This document shows, one piece after another, positions 10,010-17,023 of a stretch of DNA of 47,071 nt. The notes below the pieces were generated by a model. It saw only the letters and a list, made by a program, of their open reading frames with translations, ran no database searches and was not told the DNA's origin. Both the position numbers and the translations under genes were made by a program. The number at the start of each line of letters is the position of its first letter. Positions within the stretch are counted from its first letter, which is position 1. Source of the DNA: a virus; the IMG/VR virus record IMGVR_UViG_3300046727_000129, positions 1 to 47,071 of that record; one strand, written 5' to 3'.

Positions 10010-10660
10010 ATGGCTGACCAGACCATCTCGCGCCGTGCCGCTATGACGCAAGGGTTGAAGCGCTACTTCACCGGTCTTCCATGCAAGCGCGGTCATGTTG
10101 CCGAGCGACTGGTTAACAACAAGACCTGTACCGCGTGCGACCTTGCCAGGAAGATTGATGACCCTGCGGTAAAGCGTCGACTCCGCGCTTACTACGCCGA
10201 GAACCGCGATAAGATCATCGAGCAGAATACGGCCTACACGGCGGCGAACCCCGAGAAGGTGCGTGAGCGCCGCAGGAAACACCGAGAGGCGAACAAGGAC
10301 CGCCTCTACGCGGAGAGACGCGCCTGGGCGCAGGCGCACCCCGAGAAACGGCGCGTCGGTGAGCGCAACCGAGAGACTCGCGAGCGAGGCGCGGAAGGCT
10401 CCCACACGTACGCCGAGATCATGGCGCTGGGTGAGCGGCAGGGGTGGCGTTGTGCCTACTGCCCGGCAGATATCAGCGCCGGGTGGCACGAGGACCACGT
10501 CATGCCGATCGCGCGCGGCGGCACGAACTGGATCAGCAACATCGCCCTCGCGTGCCAGCCCTGTAACCAATCGAAGCACGCGAGAGACCCTGCCGAGTGG
10601 ATGCAAGAGATCCAACTCAAACGCCCGTGGCGTTGGTCCAGGGGTGAATGCCGAAGTTGA
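10010..10660 (+). CDS. Free-standing HNH endonuclease
   Basis: 216 residues, plus strand, against the direction of every neighbour. The N-terminus has a zinc-knuckle (CKRGHVAERLVNNKTCTACD, residues about 24-43). A highly basic helical middle follows (RERRRKHREANKDRLYAERRA). The HNH motif is near residues 145-190: CAYCPADIS, EDHVMPIARGG, then CQPCNQSK. AAGGGA precedes the ATG. The gene sits between the major capsid and decoration genes and overlaps the latter's 3' end by 44 bases, as expected of an inserted homing nuclease. Confidence 0.9.
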   Translation: MADQTISRRAAMTQGLKRYFTGLPCKRGHVAERLVNNKTCTACDLARKIDDPAVKRRLRAYYAENRDKIIEQNTAYTAANPEKVRERRRKHREANKDRLYAERRAWAQAHPEKRRVGERNRETRERGAEGSHTYAEIMALGERQGWRCAYCPADISAGWHEDHVMPIARGGTNWISNIALACQPCNQSKHARDPAEWMQEIQLKRPWRWSRGECRS

Positions 10661-11222
10661 GCCGCACCAGCCATTTGGCGTAGGCGCCCACGGCATTGTC
10701 GGACTGTTGCAGGAGCTGGACGATGCGCAGCTGCTCGTTGATGGTGGTGCCCATCGAGCTGCTCGACAGCATCCACCCGGAATTCGACGAGTAGGTGTTG
10801 CCGGTGCCCGCGATCAGGTTGGCGTTGCGCCCCGAGGCGCCCGACACCATGCCAGTGGTGGAGCTGTCCTCCTGCACGAGGTAGAGCAGATCCGGGTCGT
10901 CACACACCACGACGTAAGCCGCCTGCGACGCCGCGAGATACGGCGTCTGCGTCTGCTGCAGCGTGATCACCGCCGTCCCGGCGTTGTTGGTGATGCCCTG
11001 GAAGGAGCCCAGGACCGGGTTGCTGGTGCCCGCCGAGGCGATCGCCACCGTCTGCACGCCGTTGCCGTCGGAGCTGTTGGTGACCAGCATCACCGGGTCG
11101 CCGATGTAGAGCGCGGTGGGGTTGGAGGAGGGGACATAGTAGGTGCGGACCGCACCGTTATAGGGCGCGCCGCTCCGGTGGGAGTAAGGGCGCAGCCCCA
11201 TGGGGCTATTCACATTTGGCAT
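10617..11222 (-). CDS. Capsid decoration/cement-like protein
   Basis: 201 residues starting MPNVNSPMGLRPYSHRSG. Polar, Gly/Ser/Thr/Ala-rich with beta segments (TALYIGDPVMLVTNS, AAYVVVCDDPDLLYLVQED), in the pattern of small head proteins encoded next to the major capsid. Only its last 44 bases are shared with the antisense HNH gene. A strong hairpin lies in its leader at 11248-11285. Confidence 0.75.
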   Translation of the reverse strand: MPNVNSPMGLRPYSHRSGAPYNGAVRTYYVPSSNPTALYIGDPVMLVTNSSDGNGVQTVAIASAGTSNPVLGSFQGITNNAGTAVITLQQTQTPYLAASQAAYVVVCDDPDLLYLVQEDSSTTGMVSGASGRNANLIAGTGNTYSSNSGWMLSSSSMGTTINEQLRIVQLLQQSDNAVGAYAKWLVRLNFGIHPWTNATGV

Positions 11223-11247
11223 CGCAGCCTCTGTATGCTGTGCCGGT

Positions 11248-11285
11248 GCGCTGCGCCGTGACCGGCCAGGGTCAGAGCGCAGCGC
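11248..11285. terminator. Long composite hairpin in the head-gene leader
   Basis: Arms GCGCTGCGC (11248-11256) and GCGCAGCGC (11277-11285) enclose a second stem TGACC/GGTCA with loop GGCCAG. No T-run follows on either strand, so it may be an attenuator, RNA-stability element or processing site rather than a full terminator. The rest of the 11223-11399 gap shows no other clear signal. Confidence 0.6.
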
Positions 11286-11399
11286 TCAGGCAAGCGGTTA
11301 AAGGGATGTCGTGCCGGTCGCGCGTGCGATGCCTAGCCGCGTGATGGCTGTAGTCCAGCGAGGAGCATTGCTATCCCGTCGCCTTCGTGGGGTCAGTGA

Positions 11400-11972
11400 T
11401 CAGCGCCGAGCGGTTCCTGTCTCGATCTTGATCTGACCCCGTTCCGACCCGGCGTAGCGAAGGTTCCCATCCGTGCCTCCCGGCTTCGCATGTTCGCCTT
11501 TACCGATCTGGGTCAGTAGGCCATGGACCACCATTTCCTGGGCAGCCATGTCTTCGTGAAACAACTCTATTGGCAATTCCATAAGGAAAGCAACCAGTGC
11601 CTGACCGCCACGACCGATACCGACCACGGTACTCACCGGCCGACCGTCCTCGTCATGCACCTGTTCATAGCCCGCATCGCGCGCCCGGATGATGCGTCCC
11701 GGCTCATCATTGAACCAATGCCGCTTGAATCCTTCCCGCTCGGGATAGTTCAGCTTCTGGTCAAACGAGCCGAACGGCTTGCGCACGAACGGCTTGCGCT
11801 CGCGACGGGGCAGTGTATCGACAGATGTCACTTCGGGCTCGGCGCCGCCCAGCTGGTGGGCGATCTCGCGCTCGCGCTGGCTCTCCTGCTCGCGCCGCAT
11901 CGCCGCCTCTGCCGCCGCCTCGTTGAGCGGCTGGCGCCCAACCGGGTTAGGGGGTCGTCCTGGTCCTGGCAC
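11400..11972 (-). CDS. Head-cluster protein of unknown function
   Basis: 190 residues from GTG, with AGGA upstream. Residues 1-60 are low-complexity and charged (MPGPGRPPNP...REQESQREREIAHQLGG). The core has FGSFDQKLNYPEREGFKRHWFNDEPGRIIRARDAGYEQV. It precedes the decoration and capsid genes, so a capsid-assembly or structural role is likely. The FKRHWFNDEPGRI-type core occurs in phage head clusters, but I do not know a function for it. Confidence 0.72.
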   Translation of the reverse strand: MPGPGRPPNPVGRQPLNEAAAEAAMRREQESQREREIAHQLGGAEPEVTSVDTLPRRERKPFVRKPFGSFDQKLNYPEREGFKRHWFNDEPGRIIRARDAGYEQVHDEDGRPVSTVVGIGRGGQALVAFLMELPIELFHEDMAAQEMVVHGLLTQIGKGEHAKPGGTDGNLRYAGSERGQIKIETGTARR

Positions 11973-11985
11973 TATTCAGTTCCTC

Positions 11986-12156
11986 TCACCAAAATCTCCC
12001 GCCGCCGAACAACAGCAGCAGCACGAGAATCAATACGATCAGGCCAATACCACCGAAGGCGCCGGGGCCGTAAACACCACCTCGATACCCCCAATACCCG
12101 CCACCAAAGCCCCCGAATAAGATCAGCAGGACAATGAGGAGGATGATCAGGTTCAC
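11986..12156 (-). CDS. DUF3309-like tiny membrane protein
   Basis: 56 residues from a GTG overlapping the upstream stop (GTGA). It reads NLIILLIVLLILFGGFGGGYWGYRGG, then GPGAFGGIGLIVLILVLLLLFGGGRFW: two hydrophobic helices around a Gly/Tyr-rich loop. This layout matches the small DUF3309 family common in proteobacteria and phages. It is too short for routine gene finders. Function unknown. Confidence 0.78.
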   Translation of the reverse strand: MNLIILLIVLLILFGGFGGGYWGYRGGVYGPGAFGGIGLIVLILVLLLLFGGGRFW

Positions 12157-13127
12157 GGCTCATTCTCAAAATAGTACCGCGCAAATTCTTCCCGTGTGAG
12201 CGGCTCGCCTTTGCCCTCCAGCATCTTGCGCTGGCGGTCATACTGCGCCCTGACGTCGGGGGGCATCGCCTCGAAGCTGCGTGGGCCAGGACGCCGCGCT
12301 GGCGGGCTGTCCGACGAACGCGATACCGGTGCCGCTTGGCGGCGCACTGGCTGGGCCACTGGCTCGTCCTCCTCGATCTCGTCCTCGGTGTCCTCCTGGA
12401 TGTGCAGCGGGCGCCGCGCCTGCCGCGCCTCGCCATTGCCGCTGCCGTTGGTGATGCGGCGCGCCTGCGGGAAGTGTTCGGGGAATCGCCGACGGATGGC
12501 GTTCTCGGCCTCGATCAGGTGATCCTCGACGGTGCCGTTCGGGTTCATCCGCTCGGCCTGCTGCATCGCCGCGATCATCGCCACGTTGGCGATGTGGTCC
12601 GAGGTGAACCACGGGTGCTCGCGCACCCACGCCAGGATCACCGGATCATTGTTCGCCTGCCCCTGCCCCTGGCCTTGGCCCTGCGCTGGGGGCGCCTTGG
12701 GCGCTTCCGGGGGTGGCGGCCCCAGCTCCCGCATGGCCTGCTCCACGGCCTGGAAAGCCGCCGTATCGCCCATCTCCACCGCCTTGACGCGCTGCTGGTG
12801 CAGCTCGGTCATCGCCCGCCGGTAGCCCGCCTGCTCGGCGCGCCGGGTGCTCTCCAGCATGGTGTTGAGCGTCTCGCCCTGCTGCTGGATCTGCTGCTGC
12901 AGGTTGGTGATGGTGCGATCAGCCGCACGGCTGCGCTCCTGCAGCAACGGCAGCAACCGCTCGCCGCGCTCGACGAACTCGTCGGCCGGTAGCCATCGAT
13001 TGGCGTCGCCCCGGAATTCCTCGCGTGGCCGCCAACCCATGTTGCGCGCCCGCTGCTCCGTCTCGGCTTGACCAGACCCCTCGTCTTCCTGGGGATCCAG
13101 CTCAGCGTCCTGAGCCGACTCTGACAT
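12153..13127 (-). CDS. Scaffolding-like protein
   Basis: 324 residues, acidic N-terminus (MSESAQDAELDPQEDEGSGQ), then a long Gln-rich coiled coil (residues about 60-130, including LQQQIQQQGETLNTMLES). A Gln-Gly run, a helical VILAWVREHPWFTSDHIANVAMIAAMQQ region and a charged C-terminus ending EEFARYYFENEP follow. Helical, charged composition and position between portal and capsid genes fit a scaffold. GCGAGGA precedes the ATG. Confidence 0.75.
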   Translation of the reverse strand: MSESAQDAELDPQEDEGSGQAETEQRARNMGWRPREEFRGDANRWLPADEFVERGERLLPLLQERSRAADRTITNLQQQIQQQGETLNTMLESTRRAEQAGYRRAMTELHQQRVKAVEMGDTAAFQAVEQAMRELGPPPPEAPKAPPAQGQGQGQGQANNDPVILAWVREHPWFTSDHIANVAMIAAMQQAERMNPNGTVEDHLIEAENAIRRRFPEHFPQARRITNGSGNGEARQARRPLHIQEDTEDEIEEDEPVAQPVRRQAAPVSRSSDSPPARRPGPRSFEAMPPDVRAQYDRQRKMLEGKGEPLTREEFARYYFENEP

Positions 13128-13200
13128 GCTGTTCCTCGCTCACGCAGTATGTTATCTTGCCTGCGCAAGCCGTTTGGGATCTTTGGGTTAGGGCACGTTT

Positions 13201-13238
13201 AGACCGGCATTCCGTCACGGGAGTGCCGGTCTTTCTCA
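13201..13238. terminator. Hairpin between GroES-like and scaffold genes
   Basis: Perfect 9-bp arms AGACCGGCA (13201-13209) and TGCCGGTCT (13224-13232), with an inner TCCG/CGGA pairing. TTTCTC follows on the plus strand. On the transcribed minus strand the hairpin sits immediately after the GroES-like stop codon, so partial termination or 3'-end protection before the scaffold-capsid genes is plausible. Confidence 0.65.
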
Positions 13239-13634
13239 TTCGGCCTTGCTGTAGATCGCGCCGATCGAGCGCTGCGATACCAATCGATATTCCTGGCCGT
13301 CCTCGCCCTGCACCACGCGCCCCGCGTAGCGTTCGACCACGACGCGATCGCCGGGGATTGGCTTGGCAGTGCTCCAGCGCCGGTTGCCGTCGTCGTTGAA
13401 CGCAAACGCCGCTGCGCCGAGAGCGATCACCACGCCGGTCTCGCTGGCCATGCTCTGGCGTGACTGGGTGTCCTGCGTGATGATGATACCGCCCGACGTC
13501 TTCTCGGCGTGCTGGTCCATCAGCACCAGGATCTTGTCGTCGAGCGGCGTGATGCCGCTGTGATTGGCGCCATCGAATTCGGCATGTACGAACTCGCGCT
13601 GATCGCCGGTCTTGAGGATGCGCCCTTCAAGCAT
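13236..13634 (-). CDS. GroES-like cochaperonin (Cpn10 fold)
   Basis: 132 residues from ATG at 13634, which shares TGATG with the small gene upstream; earlier in-frame starts lack a ribosome site. ITPLDDKILVLMD is the Cpn10 opening strand. KTSGGIII is the start of the mobile loop, and IPGDRVVVERYAGRVV matches the conserved GDxVxxxxYAGxEV region, followed by the terminal RLVSQRSIGAIY strand. Phage GroES-like proteins let host GroEL fold large capsid proteins, which suits a head-gene operon. Confidence 0.85.
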   Translation of the reverse strand: MLEGRILKTGDQREFVHAEFDGANHSGITPLDDKILVLMDQHAEKTSGGIIITQDTQSRQSMASETGVVIALGAAAFAFNDDGNRRWSTAKPIPGDRVVVERYAGRVVQGEDGQEYRLVSQRSIGAIYSKAE

Positions 13635-13753
13635 CAGTTGACCTGCCAGCCGGGCCATGAACCCCGGCACCCAGTGTTGGGGTTTTTCACCGGTTCGGCG
13701 CCCCAGCCTTTCTGCGTCCGATTTGCGCAGCGGTGTTGGTTCAGCTTAGGCAT
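13634..13753 (-). CDS. Tiny coupled protein, 39 residues
   Basis: Starts MPKLNQHRCANRTQKG and ends CRGSWPGWQVN. Both ends use TGATG overlaps: with the gene upstream (stop at 13753-13755) and with the GroES-like start. Such double coupling is hard to explain unless it is translated. Two Cys residues and no recognised family. Confidence 0.6.
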   Translation of the reverse strand: MPKLNQHRCANRTQKGWGAEPVKNPNTGCRGSWPGWQVN

Positions 13754-14091
13754 CAGACGCGCTCCTGCGGTGGCTTAACGTCGCCGAAGTACCAGCGCAG
13801 CACATCGCCATATTGCAGCACGGCCAGCTCGCTGCACATCGCGGCGCGGCCACGGTGCTCGTTCAGCATCAGGCTCTCCATGTCGCCTGCCATGAACATG
13901 CGGATCGCCTCACGCAGCAGCGCATCACGATAATCCGCCAGCCACAGGAAGATCTGCACCGACACCGGGTGTCTCAGCCACAGCTGATAGTCCTGCTCCG
14001 ACAGATCGAGCAAGGCCGGGCGGCGCTCCGCTGCCACCTCCTCCGCTGGCGTTACCACCCTCGCCATCAGTTCCGGTGTCAGTGAGAGCAT
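13753..14091 (-). CDS. Head-cluster protein overlapping the portal 3' end
   Basis: 112 residues, well-formed helical protein (MLSLTPELMARVVTPAEEV, LSEQDYQLWLRHPVSVQIFLWLADYRDALLREAIRMF). It overlaps the open portal frame by 167 bases in another frame. In the overlap this frame looks the more protein-like, while the portal frame is Gly/Ala/Pro-rich. Function unknown. Confidence 0.75.
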   Translation of the reverse strand: MLSLTPELMARVVTPAEEVAAERRPALLDLSEQDYQLWLRHPVSVQIFLWLADYRDALLREAIRMFMAGDMESLMLNEHRGRAAMCSELAVLQYGDVLRWYFGDVKPPQERV

Positions 14092-16525
14092 TCAGCATAT
14101 CCACCTGATGTTTCAAGGCTGTCAGTTGCACGTTGTACCAGTTCTGGTCGACATCGGCGTCAGCCTTGCGCGCATTGGCCAGATTGAGAATCGCCTGCGA
14201 CAGTTCCTTAATCTCGCTCGCCTTGTCCTTGCCGCGCCGGATCAGAATGTCCGCCTGCTCATGAGCGAAACGAATATCCAGCTCCTTGTTGCGCAGGTTC
14301 GCCATCTGACCGGCAATGTCGACTTGTTGCTTCTGCAGATCGAGGCTGGCTGCCGCCTGCACCAGCTCGGCATTGGGCGGCGCCTGCGGTGCCAGCAGCT
14401 TGTCTACCTGCTGGATGGACGCCGCCTGCATCGCGCGCAGGCGGATCTCACGGCCGTCAAAGAACGGGTCGCCCACGAACTGCAGGAGGAAGTTAGCCTG
14501 CGCCATCTGCTGGGTGTCGGTGACCATGTCCGGATCTGATACCGGCTCAGCCCCCGACCCTCTGAGGTAATCGGCGCGCGTGATCTGGAAGTATTCGGAA
14601 CCGATCCTAAAACCGGCTTCGTCAGGGAGATACAGACGGTTGAGCCGGAATAGTTTGTCGAAGTCCTGGCGGAGAGATCTATGGATGCGTTTGAAGATCG
14701 CATTGAACACCTTCAGCCCTTGCTGGATCACTGCCAGACCGAGGATCCCCGGAACATTCGCGCCGGGCAGCTGGCCCTGTAGTACCTCCTTGATCGAGCC
14801 GATGTCCTTCGCCGCCTCGACCAGGAACTGCAGCAGCTGGAACAGCACCGCGTTCGGCCCCGGCATCTCCAGCGGCACGAGGTTCTCGCGCAGCGTACGC
14901 CCCTGCGTGGTGACCACCTTGTATTCACCGGTCATGAACCGCACCGACCCGGCGTTGATCGACACGCCGCCGCCGATGAAACCGCCGCCCGCGATCTGCA
15001 GATGCCCCGCGTCGAACATCTGGTTGATGCTGGTGTTGACCGCTGCATTGAGCGGATACATCAGCGAACCGAACCCCAGATCGTAGGCGCCGCCTTCCGG
15101 GTTCGGAATGAAACCGTATTTCGTATAGTAATCGATCTGATTGATCTCGGCGACCTCACCGTCGTCGGTTGCCTCGATGCCGTCCTGGTCGAACCCCACC
15201 GTGATGCGCGCCAGCTTGCCCGAATCCCTGGCAAACGTAACGATCAGCGGCTCCTCGTAGCCGTCGTCGTCCAGATCGTAGCGGCGGTGCTGCTCGATGA
15301 ACGTGACCGGCGCCTGCTCGTCCTGGCTGGTGTCGGTGTTGCGGCCGTAGCCGTCCTCACCGTAATCGACCCACAGGCCTGAGCGGATGTTGCTCTCGAT
15401 CTCCCACGGGTAGAAGTCGATCAGCTCGCTCTTGCGCGGTGCCGCGTCGAAACTTTTCGCCGTGTAGTTCACGCACAATCTGAGCGCCGATACGATCTCC
15501 GACACATTGCGCCGCTGCTTGGGGTCGAAGTGGTTCTTGCGGAACATGGTCCCGGCGATCGCCACGGTGATCAGCAACCGGTCGGTCTGCTCCTCCCACT
15601 CGGGCATCTCGCTGAGCAGCTGCCACGACATGTGGCGGCCGATGCGGTCGGCGCGCGCCTGCTTGGACCCTGGTGGCTGGATCCACAGCTGCCGCCCGTC
15701 GGGGCTGGTCGCCTGCTGCGGTCCCTGCGGCTGCGGCGGGCCGCCCTGGCCGGGTGCTCCGGGTGGGCCGAGCTGCGCACCACCAGCGCCGGGCGGCATG
15801 GGAGGAAGTCCCGGCATCGGTGGAGGCGCCCCTGGTTGGGGCCCACCCAGACCGCCAGGAGCGCCTCCTGGCATCCCCGGCGGCGCAGGACCACCAGCTC
15901 CACCTCCAGGGCCACCGGGCGGCATCATACCTCCAGGCGGCTGCGCTGGCATCATCATCGGCACGCCACGGTCGTCACCGATCACCGTGCCCTTGACCAC
16001 GTTGCGGCCCTGCACGATCGCCGGGTAGGCGCGCGCATTGAACTGCAACGCCGCCACCGTGATCAGCGGGAAGCACACGTTCGACGCGTCGGGCCAGGGA
16101 TACGTCTTCGGCTGCATCACCTGCAGCGCAAAGTCCATCCAGTCGCCGTAGCGCTGCTTCCAGTCCGAGCGGGTCTCTTCGTCGAGCTCGTATTCCCGCT
16201 TCGCCTGATCCGCGAGGCGCTGCCGCTCGCTGTCATCGATCTCGTCGGCAATGTTCTTGCGCACGATCCAGCGGGCGAACTTCCGCGCATACTGCGGCTT
16301 CAGCAGCGGTCGCTGCTCGCCCTGGCTCTGGCGGGGATCACCGAGGCCGTCGTTCTGCTCCTGCCCTGGCGGGCGCAGCGGCAGGATGTCAGCGGATTTT
16401 AGCGGCTGCTGCTCGGGGTCATCGGGGGGCGGCCCCTGGTTGGTGTCACCATCCTGGGGCTGATTCGGGTCGTCCTGATCCGGCGATGGTCCTGGCGCCG
16501 GAAACGCGCTTAACGCGGCGCTCAT
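13925..16525 (-). CDS. Portal protein
   Basis: 866 residues from ATG at 16525, with GGAGG 12 bases upstream. Residues about 100-200 include the WKQRYGDWMDFALQVMQPKTYPWPDASNVCFPLI region typical of large podovirus-type portals, and later YYTKYGFIPNPEGGAYDLGFGSLMYPLNAAVNTSINQM. A Pro/Gly/Met-rich collagen-like insertion of about 95 residues (about 190-285) interrupts the N-terminal third. The C-terminus is Gln-rich and helical, then Gly-rich where it overlaps the next gene. Forms the dodecameric DNA gate at the capsid vertex. Confidence 0.87.
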   Translation of the reverse strand: MSAALSAFPAPGPSPDQDDPNQPQDGDTNQGPPPDDPEQQPLKSADILPLRPPGQEQNDGLGDPRQSQGEQRPLLKPQYARKFARWIVRKNIADEIDDSERQRLADQAKREYELDEETRSDWKQRYGDWMDFALQVMQPKTYPWPDASNVCFPLITVAALQFNARAYPAIVQGRNVVKGTVIGDDRGVPMMMPAQPPGGMMPPGGPGGGAGGPAPPGMPGGAPGGLGGPQPGAPPPMPGLPPMPPGAGGAQLGPPGAPGQGGPPQPQGPQQATSPDGRQLWIQPPGSKQARADRIGRHMSWQLLSEMPEWEEQTDRLLITVAIAGTMFRKNHFDPKQRRNVSEIVSALRLCVNYTAKSFDAAPRKSELIDFYPWEIESNIRSGLWVDYGEDGYGRNTDTSQDEQAPVTFIEQHRRYDLDDDGYEEPLIVTFARDSGKLARITVGFDQDGIEATDDGEVAEINQIDYYTKYGFIPNPEGGAYDLGFGSLMYPLNAAVNTSINQMFDAGHLQIAGGGFIGGGVSINAGSVRFMTGEYKVVTTQGRTLRENLVPLEMPGPNAVLFQLLQFLVEAAKDIGSIKEVLQGQLPGANVPGILGLAVIQQGLKVFNAIFKRIHRSLRQDFDKLFRLNRLYLPDEAGFRIGSEYFQITRADYLRGSGAEPVSDPDMVTDTQQMAQANFLLQFVGDPFFDGREIRLRAMQAASIQQVDKLLAPQAPPNAELVQAAASLDLQKQQVDIAGQMANLRNKELDIRFAHEQADILIRRGKDKASEIKELSQAILNLANARKADADVDQNWYNVQLTALKHQVDMLNALTDTGTDGEGGNASGGGGSGAPPGLARSVGAGLSAVAETPGVGADLPVAGGLS

Positions 16526-16563
16526 GGATATCGGCACCCTCCAGCAGTACGGCTATATCTATA

Positions 16564-16593
16564 TATAGACGCTTCGCGGGTCCGTGATGTCAA
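16564..16593 (-). promoter_or_regulatory. Candidate sigma-70-type promoter upstream of the portal gene
   Basis: On the minus strand TTGACA (16593-16588) and TCTATA (16569-16564) are 18 bases apart, in an AT-rich pocket (tatatctatatataga) unlike the surroundings. The nonamer CTGATTGAC occurs twice here, at about 16590 and 16611, 21 bases apart, and may be a protein-binding repeat. Confidence 0.5.
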
Positions 16594-16611
16594 TCAGTGC
16601 TTATGCTGGCG

Positions 16612-16833
16612 TCAATCAGGGCGTGTGAGCGGCGTGGTGTCGCCGCGCTGGGCCCATGATCCGCACCAGTCGTCGTCGCGCACGATCGGGTGCGAGCTGT
16701 ATGCCTTGATCTCGATGTTCAGCTTGCCCGGCAATGGGATGAGGAACGACGTCGGCGGATCGCGGTGGCAGTTGCGATCGCCGGATGGATCCTTCCGCGA
16801 GAACCGGCAGGTGGCGCACGCCTGATCCAGCAT
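16612..16833 (-). CDS. Small Cys-rich protein downstream of large terminase
   Basis: 73 residues from ATG at 16833. MLDQACATCRFSRKDPSGDRNCHRDPPTS gives a C-x2-C...C pattern suggestive of metal binding. The frame is open further upstream into the repeat array and a non-ATG start there cannot be excluded. It ends WCGSWAQRGD..., a Cys-Gly-x-Trp motif common in small phage zinc or Fe-S proteins. Function unknown. Confidence 0.65.
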   Translation of the reverse strand: MLDQACATCRFSRKDPSGDRNCHRDPPTSFLIPLPGKLNIEIKAYSSHPIVRDDDWCGSWAQRGDTTPLTRPD

Positions 16834-16873
16834 GCGCGCTGCGACATCACGCGGGACGATTAAAGATGATGAC

Positions 16874-17023
16874 AGACTCGCTCTCCTGTGGCGGCACTCT
16901 CGCTTGAACTGGCTCGCTTCTGTGGCTTGGTATCCTCCAGCAGCACGGCTCGCTCTGGATTGACGGTACTCTCCCGTGGCGTGGCTCGCTCATCTACAAC
17001 GGCACTCTCTGCGAAGGCGGCTA
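16874..17023 (-). repeat. Alternating 18-bp repeat array, copy 1 (after large terminase)
   Basis: Eight 18-bp units on strict register plus a terminal CGGCTA. Plus-strand consensus alternates YGGCTCGCTC-N8 and CGGYACTCTC-N8. On the minus strand the array opens TAGCCG-N8-GAGAGTGCCG, and that TAG (17023-17021) is the stop codon of the terminase gene. One unit (about 16928) is degenerate (TGGTATCCTC). The array fills the whole gap to the next gene. Confidence 0.9.

Noticed and set aside
9872-10696. 274-residue minus-strand frame across the HNH gene
   Set aside because: Antisense to the HNH gene, with no ribosome site or recognisable domain.
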